A stretch of 63,681 nucleotides of DNA from Nocardioides sp. R-C-SC26 (GTDB lineage Bacteria; Actinomycetota; Actinomycetes; Propionibacteriales; Nocardioidaceae): contig NZ_JAHRHK010000013.1 of assembly GCF_021246465.1 (NCBI RefSeq), positions 28,363 through 92,043 on the forward strand, read 5' to 3'. Both the position numbers and the translations under genes were made by a program. How positions within the stretch are numbered: position 1 is the stretch's first letter; every line of letters starts with the position of its first letter. This document shows positions 48,101-55,436 of the stretch, one piece after another. The notes below the pieces were generated by a model. That model was not told where the DNA came from. It worked only from the letters and a program-made list of their open reading frames with translations, and ran no database searches.

Positions 48101-49129
48101 TCAGTCCTCGACGAGTCCGAGGCCGAGGTACTCCGCGGCATAGGTGCCGGTGAGCAGGAGCGAGGCGTAGCGCGCGACCTCCGAGACGGCCTCGGTGGAG
48201 ACCGTCTCGACGCGGACGCCCCGCTCGGCCGCCGCTGCCTGGAGGCGCCCTCGCTGCTCCCGCACGACCGGGTCGCTCGCGCCGTCGTCGAGCACGACGA
48301 GCACGGGCCGCGGGTCGACCCCCTCGGCGTCGGCGAACGGGTCGTCGAAGACGGTGCGCGCGCGGGCGGCCTCGATGACCGGCAGGAGGTGCTCGGCGTC
48401 GCCGGCCAAGGCGGTGCGTCCGCTCGCGCGGCGGATCGCCTCGGCTACCCGTCGGGCCGCGCGCGCGGCGAGCACCGAGCCGCCCCAGATCACCGGATTG
48501 GCGTCCGCCAGCGTGATCGCCAGCATCTTGGCCGGGTTGACGGCGAGGTCGCGGTGCGGCGAGCAGGAGATCGCGACGTCGTCGAGTGCCTGGGCGACCG
48601 CATCGGCGTCGGTCTCGGGGCCGAGCCCGACGCGGCTGAGGTAGGTGAGCACGACGACGGCGGTCGCAAGCTGGTCGCCGGTGACGGTCGGCAGCACCGT
48701 CGACCAGCGAGCGTGCGCGTGCTCGGCCACCAACGAGCCGGCCGGACAGGCCACGAGCACCTGGCAGCCGCGCCGGGCCGCCTCCGCCACTGCGGACGCC
48801 GCGCCGGTGTCGGCGCCGTGCGGTGCCAGCACGACCACCAGATCCAGGCTGCCGGCCCAACCGGGGAGGGCCGGGCCCGGCCAGGCCACGAACGGCACGG
48901 GGCACCACGGCTCCAGGACGGCGCGCAGCAGGCGCGAGTCCGGCCCCGCCGCGATCACCGCACGCGGACGAGCGTCCTGCGCGTCAGCGGTGCCGAGTGC
49001 GATCGCCTCGGCCACGCCCCCGGCCTCCTGACGCACCCGCGCGCCGGACTCGGCGAGCGTGCGCAGCCGCAGGTCGCGGGTGGCCAGGGCCACCTCGGCA
49101 TCGAGCCGGGACTCGTCGAACCAGACCAT
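48101..49129 (-). CDS. SIS-domain protein (Rv3256c-like)
   Basis: A 342-residue protein with a SIS-type sugar-isomerase fold: AVIAAGPDSRLLRAVL at the first sugar-phosphate loop, LVVVLAPHGADTGAASAVAEAARRG at the second, and a C-terminal half similar to phosphoglucose/phosphomannose isomerases. It lies between the acyltransferase and the Trm112/manB genes, as Rv3256c lies by manB. No separate manA is present, so it could supply mannose-6-phosphate, but that is an inference. GGGAG upstream of the ATG. Confidence 0.85.
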   Translation of the reverse strand: MVWFDESRLDAEVALATRDLRLRTLAESGARVRQEAGGVAEAIALGTADAQDARPRAVIAAGPDSRLLRAVLEPWCPVPFVAWPGPALPGWAGSLDLVVVLAPHGADTGAASAVAEAARRGCQVLVACPAGSLVAEHAHARWSTVLPTVTGDQLATAVVVLTYLSRVGLGPETDADAVAQALDDVAISCSPHRDLAVNPAKMLAITLADANPVIWGGSVLAARAARRVAEAIRRASGRTALAGDAEHLLPVIEAARARTVFDDPFADAEGVDPRPVLVVLDDGASDPVVREQRGRLQAAAAERGVRVETVSTEAVSEVARYASLLLTGTYAAEYLGLGLVED

Positions 49130-49208
49130 CAGGAGACTCCCTCTCAGCGCAGGTGCTGTCGGCGATCAGACGTCGCGCCGGCGGTGGCGATCCGCCGCGC
49201 GGAGGCGG

Positions 49209-49403
49209 TCAGGACGGTCGGCGCGCCTCGTCGACGAGCAGCACGGGGATGCCGTCGCGCACCGGGTAGGCCAACCCGCACGAACCGCAGGTCAGCTCGA
49301 CGCCGTCGTCGGCTGCGGCCACCGTGAGCTCGCCGTGGCAGTCCGGGCAGACGATGATCTCGAGCAGGGCGGGATCGATCGGATGCGTGGGCGTGTCGTT
49401 CAC
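49209..49403 (-). CDS. Trm112-family small zinc-binding protein
   Basis: A 64-residue protein with two zinc-ligand pairs, CPDCHG and CGSCGLAYPVRDGIPVLL, the Trm112/YcaR pattern. GTG 49403 matches the usual size (about 60 residues). It lies between manB and the SIS gene in the same direction. Confidence 0.9.
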   Translation of the reverse strand: MNDTPTHPIDPALLEIIVCPDCHGELTVAAADDGVELTCGSCGLAYPVRDGIPVLLVDEARRPS

Positions 49404-49491
49404 AGGTGGCCTCCAGCCTGGTGGGTCGTCGTGACGGAGTCGCTCGGCGACCCCGGGTTCAGGTTCGTTGGGTCCGCTCCGCGAGGGATGC

Positions 49492-50865
49492 CTAGCGATC
49501 GGCACGGATCAGGTCGAGCACCTGGTCCCGCACCATCGTCATGGTCGCCTCGTCCCGGCCCTCCACGTTCAGGCGCAGCAGCGGCTCGGTGTTGGAGGCC
49601 CGCACGTTGAAGGTCCAGTCCTCGTGCAGGACCGAGAGCCCGTCGAGATGGTCGAGCTCGACACCCGCACGGCCGCCGAACTCCGCTTCGACGGCGGCGA
49701 GCACCGCATCCTGGTCGGCGACCGTGGAGTTGATCTCTCCCGAGAGCGGGTACCGCTCGTAGGGTGCGAGCACCTCCGAGAGCGGAGTTTCGGTAGTGGC
49801 CAGGGCGGCGAGAGCGTGCAGCGCCGCGAGCATGCCGGAGTCGGCACGCCAGAAGTCGCGGAAGTAGAAGTGGCCGCTGTGCTCGCCGCCGAAGACGGCG
49901 TCGGTCTCGGCCATCGTCGCCTTGATGAAGGAGTGACCGACCCGCGTGCGCACGGGGACGCCGCCCCGCTCGCGCACCAGCTCGGGCACGGCGCGGCTGG
50001 TGATGAGGTTGTAGATGACCGTGGCCCCCGGATCGCGCGCCAGCTCACGGTCGGCGATCAGCGCGGTGAGCGTGGACGGCGAGACCGCGCGGCCACGCTC
50101 GTCGACCAGGAAACAGCGGTCGGCGTCGCCGTCGAACGCCAGACCGATGTCGGCTCGCTGCTCGGTCACCGCACGTTGCAGGTCGCGCAGGTTCGCGGCC
50201 TCGATCGGGTTGGCCTCGTGGTGGGGGAAGGTCCCGTCGAGCTCGAAGTAGAGCGGCACGAGGTCGACCCGGTCCCCCAACCGGCCGAACACCGCGGGCG
50301 CGGTGTGCCCCGCCATGCCGTTGCCGGCGTCCACCACGACCTTGAGCCGCCGCCCCCTGACCGGCGCGAGCGAGAGGACGTGGGCGGCGTAGGCCTCCAG
50401 CACGTCGTGCTCGGTGATCGAGCCGGTGCGACGTGCCGCCCGGAACGACCCCGCCGCGGCCGCGTCGCGGATGTCGGCAAGTCCGGAGTCCATGCCGATC
50501 GGCTGCGCATGCGAGCGGCACATCTTGATGCCGTTGTACTGCGCGGGGTTGTGACTGGCGGTGAACATCACGCCGGGCACGCCCAGGTGCCCGGAGGCGA
50601 AGTAGAGTTGATCGGTCGAGGCGAGGCCGATCAGCGTGACGTCGGCGCCCTGCTCGCTCGCGCCGTCCGCGAACGCTCCGGCCATACCGGGCGAGCTGGG
50701 TCGCATGTCGTACCCGACGACCACGGACTCCGCACCGACGACATCGACGAACGCGCGCCCGACCGCGTGCGCCAACTGTTCATCCAGCTGGTCGGGCACC
50801 GTGCCGCGCACGTCGTAGGCCTTGAAGATCGCGGCGAGGTTGACGGGGTCGAGCGAGTCGGCCAT
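49492..50865 (-). CDS. manB: Phosphomannomutase/phosphoglucomutase
   Basis: A 457-residue alpha-D-phosphohexomutase. Phospho-Ser104 is in TASHNP (102-107), metal-binding DGDADR at 245-250, sugar-specificity loop GGEHSGH and phosphate-binding RASNTEPLLRLN at the C-terminus. It converts mannose-6-phosphate to mannose-1-phosphate for ManC (63035). TAGGGT with 6 nt precedes the ATG at 50865. Confidence 0.96.
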   Translation of the reverse strand: MADSLDPVNLAAIFKAYDVRGTVPDQLDEQLAHAVGRAFVDVVGAESVVVGYDMRPSSPGMAGAFADGASEQGADVTLIGLASTDQLYFASGHLGVPGVMFTASHNPAQYNGIKMCRSHAQPIGMDSGLADIRDAAAAGSFRAARRTGSITEHDVLEAYAAHVLSLAPVRGRRLKVVVDAGNGMAGHTAPAVFGRLGDRVDLVPLYFELDGTFPHHEANPIEAANLRDLQRAVTEQRADIGLAFDGDADRCFLVDERGRAVSPSTLTALIADRELARDPGATVIYNLITSRAVPELVRERGGVPVRTRVGHSFIKATMAETDAVFGGEHSGHFYFRDFWRADSGMLAALHALAALATTETPLSEVLAPYERYPLSGEINSTVADQDAVLAAVEAEFGGRAGVELDHLDGLSVLHEDWTFNVRASNTEPLLRLNVEGRDEATMTMVRDQVLDLIRADR

Positions 50866-50871
50866 GGGTGC

Positions 50872-50877
50872 ACCCTA
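50872..50877 (-). promoter_or_regulatory. -10 box TAGGGT, leaderless start of manB
   Basis: TAGGGT on the minus strand ends 6 nt before ATG 50865. Confidence 0.55.
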
Positions 50878-50997
50878 GAGGTTGCGCCAGGAGGGGCTGT
50901 CGAGGTGGGCGTCGTTCCGGTGCGTGCAGGGGTGCCGCCGAGGAGGGAGGCGGGACGGAGTCCCACCGACCGAGGAGAACGCCCTCGAGTGCGGGCG

Positions 50998-51357
50998 TCA
51001 GTCGGTCGTGAGCACGCGGAGGTGACCCTTGCGGGCGATCTCGCGGCCCGGCTCCTCAGCCGCCGGACGGCGTTCCACCGGCGCCGGGCGTGCCGCCTCG
51101 CGGACGGCGTCGGCCAGAGCGAGCAGGTCGTCCTCCGACGGCCCGCGCGTGTCGACGTCGGACACGAGTCGCAGCACCTCCCACCCGCGCGGTGCGGACA
51201 GGCGCTCACCGTGCGCGGCGCAGAGGTCGTAGGCGTGCGGTTCGGCGTAGATCGCCAACGGACCCAGCACGGCGGTCTGATCGGCGTAGACATAGGTGAG
51301 CGTCAGCACCGCAGGGCGGTCGCAGGCGGTGCGCGAACAGCGCCGGGCGAGACTCAC
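50998..51357 (-). CDS. DUF3499 protein
   Basis: A 119-residue protein with RRCSRTACDRPAVLTLTYVYAD and CAAHGERLSAPRGWEVLRL, the DUF3499 signature with Cys/His zinc-ligand candidates (CSRTAC, YDLCAAHG). Equivalent to Rv3258c. Function unknown. TAGCGT lies 7 nt before GTG 51357; it is divergent from the zincin gene. Confidence 0.9.
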   Translation of the reverse strand: MSLARRCSRTACDRPAVLTLTYVYADQTAVLGPLAIYAEPHAYDLCAAHGERLSAPRGWEVLRLVSDVDTRGPSEDDLLALADAVREAARPAPVERRPAAEEPGREIARKGHLRVLTTD

Positions 51358-51364
51358 GACGCAG

Positions 51365-51370
51365 ACGCTA
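51365..51370 (-). promoter_or_regulatory. -10 box TAGCGT, leaderless start of DUF3499 gene
   Basis: TAGCGT on the minus strand ends 7 nt before GTG 51357. Confidence 0.55.
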
Positions 51371-51394
51371 CCCGGAGATCGGCCCGAGTCGGCC

Positions 51395-51400
51395 TAGGCT
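51395..51400 (+). promoter_or_regulatory. -10 box TAGGCT, leaderless start of zincin gene
   Basis: TAGGCT ends 7 nt before GTG 51408; a second GTG follows directly at 51411. Confidence 0.55.
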
Positions 51401-51407
51401 CGCCCGG

Positions 51408-51914
51408 GTGGTGTCCACCCCTCCGCACGACCCGACGCCGTCCCAGGCGCCTGCGGGAGATGAGTCCGCCGACGTCGTGCCCTCCCGGCCCCGTCGACGG
51501 CGCGATCGCCGTGAGCGCGGACTCCGCGGCCCCGGCGTCCGCCCTCGCGTGCCCGGACGACCGGAGACCCGCACCGCGCGCGACCGCTTCGACGATCTCG
51601 TCCTCGCCGTGGTCGCCGAGATCGAGGAACGCTGGGGTACCCGACTCGGCTTGATCGAGTACGCCGTGGAGGACACCCCGCAGGTGCCTGACGACTGGGA
51701 CGACACGCAGGTGCCGCTGTCCTCCCTGGTGCGCGGCGCCGGCGCGCGGCCCGCTCGCATCGTGGTGTTCCGCCGCCCGATCGAGCACCGGACGTCGTCC
51801 CGCAGCGAACTGGAGGCGCTCGTCCTGACCGTGGTGGTCGAGCAGGTCGCCGAGTTGCTCGGCATCGACCCCGAGGACGTCGACCCGCGCGTCGGCGAGG
51901 AGGACGACCGATGA
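51408..51914 (+). CDS. Zincin-like metallopeptidase-fold protein with degenerate HExxH
   Basis: A 168-residue protein: about 58 residues of Arg-rich disordered N-terminus, then the minimal zincin fold (DUF1025/PF06262; FDDLVLAVVAEIEERW, RIVVFRRPIE). Where active members read HExxH, this one has VVEQVAELLGIDPEDVD, so zinc-dependent catalysis is probably lost. Equivalent to Rv3259 and placed, as there, next to a DUF3499 gene. Confidence 0.88.
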   Translation: MVSTPPHDPTPSQAPAGDESADVVPSRPRRRRDRRERGLRGPGVRPRVPGRPETRTARDRFDDLVLAVVAEIEERWGTRLGLIEYAVEDTPQVPDDWDDTQVPLSSLVRGAGARPARIVVFRRPIEHRTSSRSELEALVLTVVVEQVAELLGIDPEDVDPRVGEEDDR

Positions 51915-51951
51915 GCCGGCATCCGACGGCGCCCCGAGGTCGTCCGACCGT

Positions 51952-51957
51952 TAGCGT
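51952..51957 (+). promoter_or_regulatory. -10 box TAGCGT, leaderless start of methyltransferase
   Basis: TAGCGT ends 8 nt before ATG 51966. Confidence 0.45.
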
Positions 51958-51965
51958 AGGCAGCG

Positions 51966-52727
51966 ATGACTGAGACGGCCGATCGCTCCGACACGCCCGC
52001 GTCCCCCGGCTCCACCGAGCCGGGCGAGCCCCCGGCGGCCAAGCCGCTGGGCCGCGCGGGCGTGCTGCGCCGCCTGCTCGACCTCTACGAGAGCCCGCGC
52101 TATCTCGAGATCGGCGTCTGCGAAGGCTTCACGTTCGACCGGGTCGAGGCCACCCGGAAGGTCGCCGTCGACCCCGAGTTCCGTTTCGACCACGTCGCGG
52201 CGGCGAAGGCCAACCCCGGAGCCGAGTACCACCAGGTGACCAGCGATGAGTACTTCGCGCAGATCGCGGGCGCCAAGCAGCGCTTCGACGTGATCTACCT
52301 CGACGGGCTGCACACGTTCGAACAGACGCTGCGCGACCTGATGAACGCGCTGCACCACCTGCAGCCGCAGGGCGTCATCGTCATCGACGACACCGTGCCT
52401 CCCACCTACCACGCCTCGATCCCGAGCATGGAGCGGTTCGGTCGGCTGCGTGCCTGGCTGGGCGACACCAACGAGGCCTGGATGGGCGACGTCTACAAGT
52501 TGGTGTGGTTCATCGACACCTTCTGCCCGAACCTCACCCACCGCACGATCTCCAACAACCACGGCCAGACGGTCGTGTGGCGCCACCGTCGCGCCCAGGT
52601 CACCGAGCGCTCGGTGACCGAGGTCGGCTCGCTCAGCTTCGAGCAGATGGTGCTGGAGGAGGACGTCTTCGGGCTGCGACCCTTCGGCGAGGTGCGCCGC
52701 GAGCTGCGCCGTGACCTCGGCATCTGA
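51966..52727 (+). CDS. Class I SAM-dependent methyltransferase (Methyltransf_24)
   Basis: A 253-residue enzyme. YLEIGVCEGFTFDRV is the SAM loop, VAVDPEFRFDHV the acidic loop and FDVIYLDGLHTFEQTLRDL and VIVIDDTVPP the catalytic strand ends, as in TylF/Methyltransf_24 enzymes that modify sugars. The overlapping GT61 gene downstream supports a glycan substrate. Confidence 0.85.
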   Translation: MTETADRSDTPASPGSTEPGEPPAAKPLGRAGVLRRLLDLYESPRYLEIGVCEGFTFDRVEATRKVAVDPEFRFDHVAAAKANPGAEYHQVTSDEYFAQIAGAKQRFDVIYLDGLHTFEQTLRDLMNALHHLQPQGVIVIDDTVPPTYHASIPSMERFGRLRAWLGDTNEAWMGDVYKLVWFIDTFCPNLTHRTISNNHGQTVVWRHRRAQVTERSVTEVGSLSFEQMVLEEDVFGLRPFGEVRRELRRDLGI

Positions 52728-53796
52728 CGCCGACCCGGCCCAGGTCGACCGCTGGGTCGAGGGTGTGGAGTGGTTCGCGCCGACGTTCCCGCACACCCCG
52801 CTCGACCCCGACGACGCCGAGCCGCGTCTGCAGGAGGTGCGCTCAGCCCTTCTCACGCGCGTGCGGCAGGGGCCGCTGCGGACCGCGCAGGTACCCACTC
52901 GGTGGATCACCGGCGCCGTCCACGACGCTGACGGCCTGCTCATCCCGGCCAGCCAGAAGATCGGCGGCCTCGGTGGGAACGAGCTCGCCCAGGCCGATCC
53001 GCGTCGCGCCACCGCGCGCGACGACACGCCCGTGCTCACCGGCACCCACCTGTACGGCGGCCACTGGATCGGGCACTTCGGACACTTCATGACCGAGACC
53101 GTGACGACGCTGTGGCCCGAGCGCGAGGCCCTCGGACAGATCGACGGTCTCGTCTTCCATCGCTACAGCGGCCGCTTCGCCGGGGTGCAGACCTGGCAGC
53201 AGGAGCTGCTCGACCTCGCGGGCTACGGCGACCTGCCGGTCGTCGTGATCGACGAGCGGCCGCGACGGGTGGAGCGTCTGGTGCTGCCGAACCGTTCGGT
53301 CGTGGTCAACGGATGGGCCCATGAGGGCGCCGGGCGGGTCTGGGGCCGGATCGCCGCCGCCGCGGCGACCTCGCAGCCGGAGGGCGACGGCGCCAAGGTC
53401 TTCTTGTCACGACGCGGATTCAACGCGCGCAAGCGTGCCGAGGGCGCGACGGTCCGGACGAGTCCCCAGCGCGACGACCGGCTCGACCGGGTCTTCGGCG
53501 ACGCCGGCTTCCTCGTCGTCGAGCCCGAGTCGCTCGCCCTGCGCGATCAAGTGCGGCTGGCCGCGGAGGCGTCGGTGCTGGCCGGGTCGGCCGGGACGGC
53601 GCTCCACCTGGCCGCGTTCTCGCCGTCCTCGACGCGCGTGATCGAGATCGGCGACAGCCGCTCCCCCACCGTGCAGGTGCCGCACCAGCGCGTCATCGAC
53701 ACCGTCGGCGGCCACGCGAGCGCGTACGTGCCGCACGCGATCCCGGTACCGCGGCTGCGGCAGGTGCTACGCAACCTCGGAGTCTGGGGAACCTGA
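52711..53796 (+). CDS. Glycosyltransferase family 61 protein
   Basis: A 361-residue protein with the DUF563/GT61 layout: GHWIGHFGHFMTETVTTLWP in the first half and FLSRRGFNARKR, then VLAGSAGTALHLAAFSP, in the second. It would add a sugar (xylose/GlcNAc-like donors are known in the family) to a glycan. GTG 52711 overlaps the methyltransferase end by 17 bp, so the pair is coupled. It is absent from the matching mycobacterial locus. Confidence 0.85.
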   Translation: MTSASDADPAQVDRWVEGVEWFAPTFPHTPLDPDDAEPRLQEVRSALLTRVRQGPLRTAQVPTRWITGAVHDADGLLIPASQKIGGLGGNELAQADPRRATARDDTPVLTGTHLYGGHWIGHFGHFMTETVTTLWPEREALGQIDGLVFHRYSGRFAGVQTWQQELLDLAGYGDLPVVVIDERPRRVERLVLPNRSVVVNGWAHEGAGRVWGRIAAAAATSQPEGDGAKVFLSRRGFNARKRAEGATVRTSPQRDDRLDRVFGDAGFLVVEPESLALRDQVRLAAEASVLAGSAGTALHLAAFSPSSTRVIEIGDSRSPTVQVPHQRVIDTVGGHASAYVPHAIPVPRLRQVLRNLGVWGT

Positions 53797-53865
53797 ACCT
53801 GAGCGCTCCCGGCCGGCCCGACCGCCGCTCCCGGTCGTCGAGGAGCGAGCTGCCGAGTACCACTC

Positions 53866-53980
53866 CCGGTGGTGGTGGAGGAGCGGGCGCAGCGAGCACC
53901 TCGAACCCCCCGCTGGCCGACGTCGACGCCCGAGCACCAGGTCTCGTGACGGTCGCGGAGCGACCTCCTCGACCACCGGC
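53866..53980. repeat. Inverted pair of dispersed extragenic repeats
   Basis: Copy A (53866-53910) contains GGAGGAGCGGGCGCAGCGAG; copy B (53940-53980) contains GGAGCGACCTCCTCGACCAC in the opposite direction. Both match the dispersed CGAGGAGCGAGCGCAGCGAG-type element of Nocardioidaceae. They face each other across 29 bp between converging genes and could form a long imperfect hairpin. A third partial copy is at 53832-53862. Confidence 0.65.
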
Positions 53981-54026
53981 CCACCCGGTGTTCGAGCGTT
54001 GAAAGTTCGGGCGAGTCGTGGCAGGC

Positions 54027-55436
54027 CTAGGGTCGTCCGGGGGCGACGTGCGGCACGAGCCCGGTGTCGATCGGCTCGCGGGGCCGCACGAGTGTCGCGC
54101 CGAGCCCCGTGACGATCACGACGGCCGACACGCTCGTGCGCTGCGGCGTCACCGTGATCAGTCGCGCCGCCGCGGGCACCTCGACCGAGACGCCCCGTCC
54201 GGCCGCGATCTCGATCCGCTGATCCGGCAGCGCCTTCCCCGCATCGTCGTAGGCATCGACCAGCACCACCCCGGGCTTGGTGGCTCCGCCGAGCACGAGT
54301 TGCTTGGTGCCGGGCGGAAGCGGCGTACTGCCGGCGCCGGTGAGCGGATCGGTCGGAACCGCGTGAGTCAGGTCGCCGTCCACGAACATCACCAGTCCGG
54401 CCGTCGCGGGCACGGTGGAGACGAGCTCGAGACCGAGCGGCCGCTCATCGTCACGGGTGCCGGCACCTTTGAGGAACTTCGCCAGCGGGACCCGCACGAC
54501 GCTGCCGGCCGGCAGTGCGATGTCGTCGGCGCCCTCGGGGGCGAAGGTGGCGTCGCGGGTGACGAAGCGCAGGCTGACGCGGCCGGCGTCCGCGCCCGGA
54601 TTCGCGACGACGAGCACACGCTTGCCGGCACCCCCGGGGAGGCCCATCAACAGGTTGCGCGTGGCCGGCGCCGACTGGGGCGGCAGTCCGTCGGTACCGG
54701 ACTGGCCGTTGCCGATCTCGGCGAAGGTGTCGAGTACGGACGCCGCGATCCGCCCGCGCAGCGTGCGCACCCGAAGGGCCAGGTCGTCCTCTCGCGGAAT
54801 CAACTGCGCCAGGTCGAACTCCCGCGTCTCGCCTCCACGCACCGCCACCCCGCGCAACGCCGGGACGTCGACGGGCCCCTTGCGGCCGAGCACGACGACG
54901 TCGACGATCGCGCGCCCGCCGTCCGGATTGGCGAGTTGGAGCACCGACTGGTGTTTCGCACCGGCGCCCACGCCGGTGAACCACTCGTCGAAGTCGGGTG
55001 GACGGCAGTCGATGTTGCTGAGCGGCCGCCCGAAGCGTCCGGCGACCAGCCCTGGCGCGAGGTCGCCGCGGCCCACCAGCACCGCGGACTTGTTCCCCAG
55101 CGACAGCGAGTCGGTGATGCCCGGGCCGACCTCGGCCTCTCGGTCGATCCCGCCGGTGCGGACCTCGATCGTCCCGCGAGCACCCGACATCGAGGCGACG
55201 GCGAGATCCGTCGCACCCGGCGGGCAGATGATCACCGACCTGCTCAACGGCACGTTCTGCGGCCCGTGGCTCGGGGACGTGCCGCCGGCGGCCCGCACCC
55301 CGAGCGCCGCGAGGACGGCGAGCAACGGCACCACGACCATCACCGCGGTGAGCGGATCGACGGCTCGTGCTGCCTGGATACGACGGCGTGCGGTCTGGTC
55401 GGACACCGCGGCCCGACGTCCGGTCTTCTCGGTCAC
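54027..55436 (-). CDS. DUF5719 membrane-anchored surface protein
   Basis: A 469-residue protein: a basic N-terminus, one membrane anchor (LTAVMVVVPLLAVLAALGVRA), and a large beta-rich extracellular region with repeated Ig-like strands (SVLQLANPDGGRAIVDVVVLG; RVLVVANPGADAGRVSLRFV). This is the DUF5719 pattern. Its GTG overlaps the stop of the large GT2 gene (GTGA), so the two are made together. Confidence 0.82.
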   Translation of the reverse strand: MTEKTGRRAAVSDQTARRRIQAARAVDPLTAVMVVVPLLAVLAALGVRAAGGTSPSHGPQNVPLSRSVIICPPGATDLAVASMSGARGTIEVRTGGIDREAEVGPGITDSLSLGNKSAVLVGRGDLAPGLVAGRFGRPLSNIDCRPPDFDEWFTGVGAGAKHQSVLQLANPDGGRAIVDVVVLGRKGPVDVPALRGVAVRGGETREFDLAQLIPREDDLALRVRTLRGRIAASVLDTFAEIGNGQSGTDGLPPQSAPATRNLLMGLPGGAGKRVLVVANPGADAGRVSLRFVTRDATFAPEGADDIALPAGSVVRVPLAKFLKGAGTRDDERPLGLELVSTVPATAGLVMFVDGDLTHAVPTDPLTGAGSTPLPPGTKQLVLGGATKPGVVLVDAYDDAGKALPDQRIEIAAGRGVSVEVPAAARLITVTPQRTSVSAVVIVTGLGATLVRPREPIDTGLVPHVAPGRP

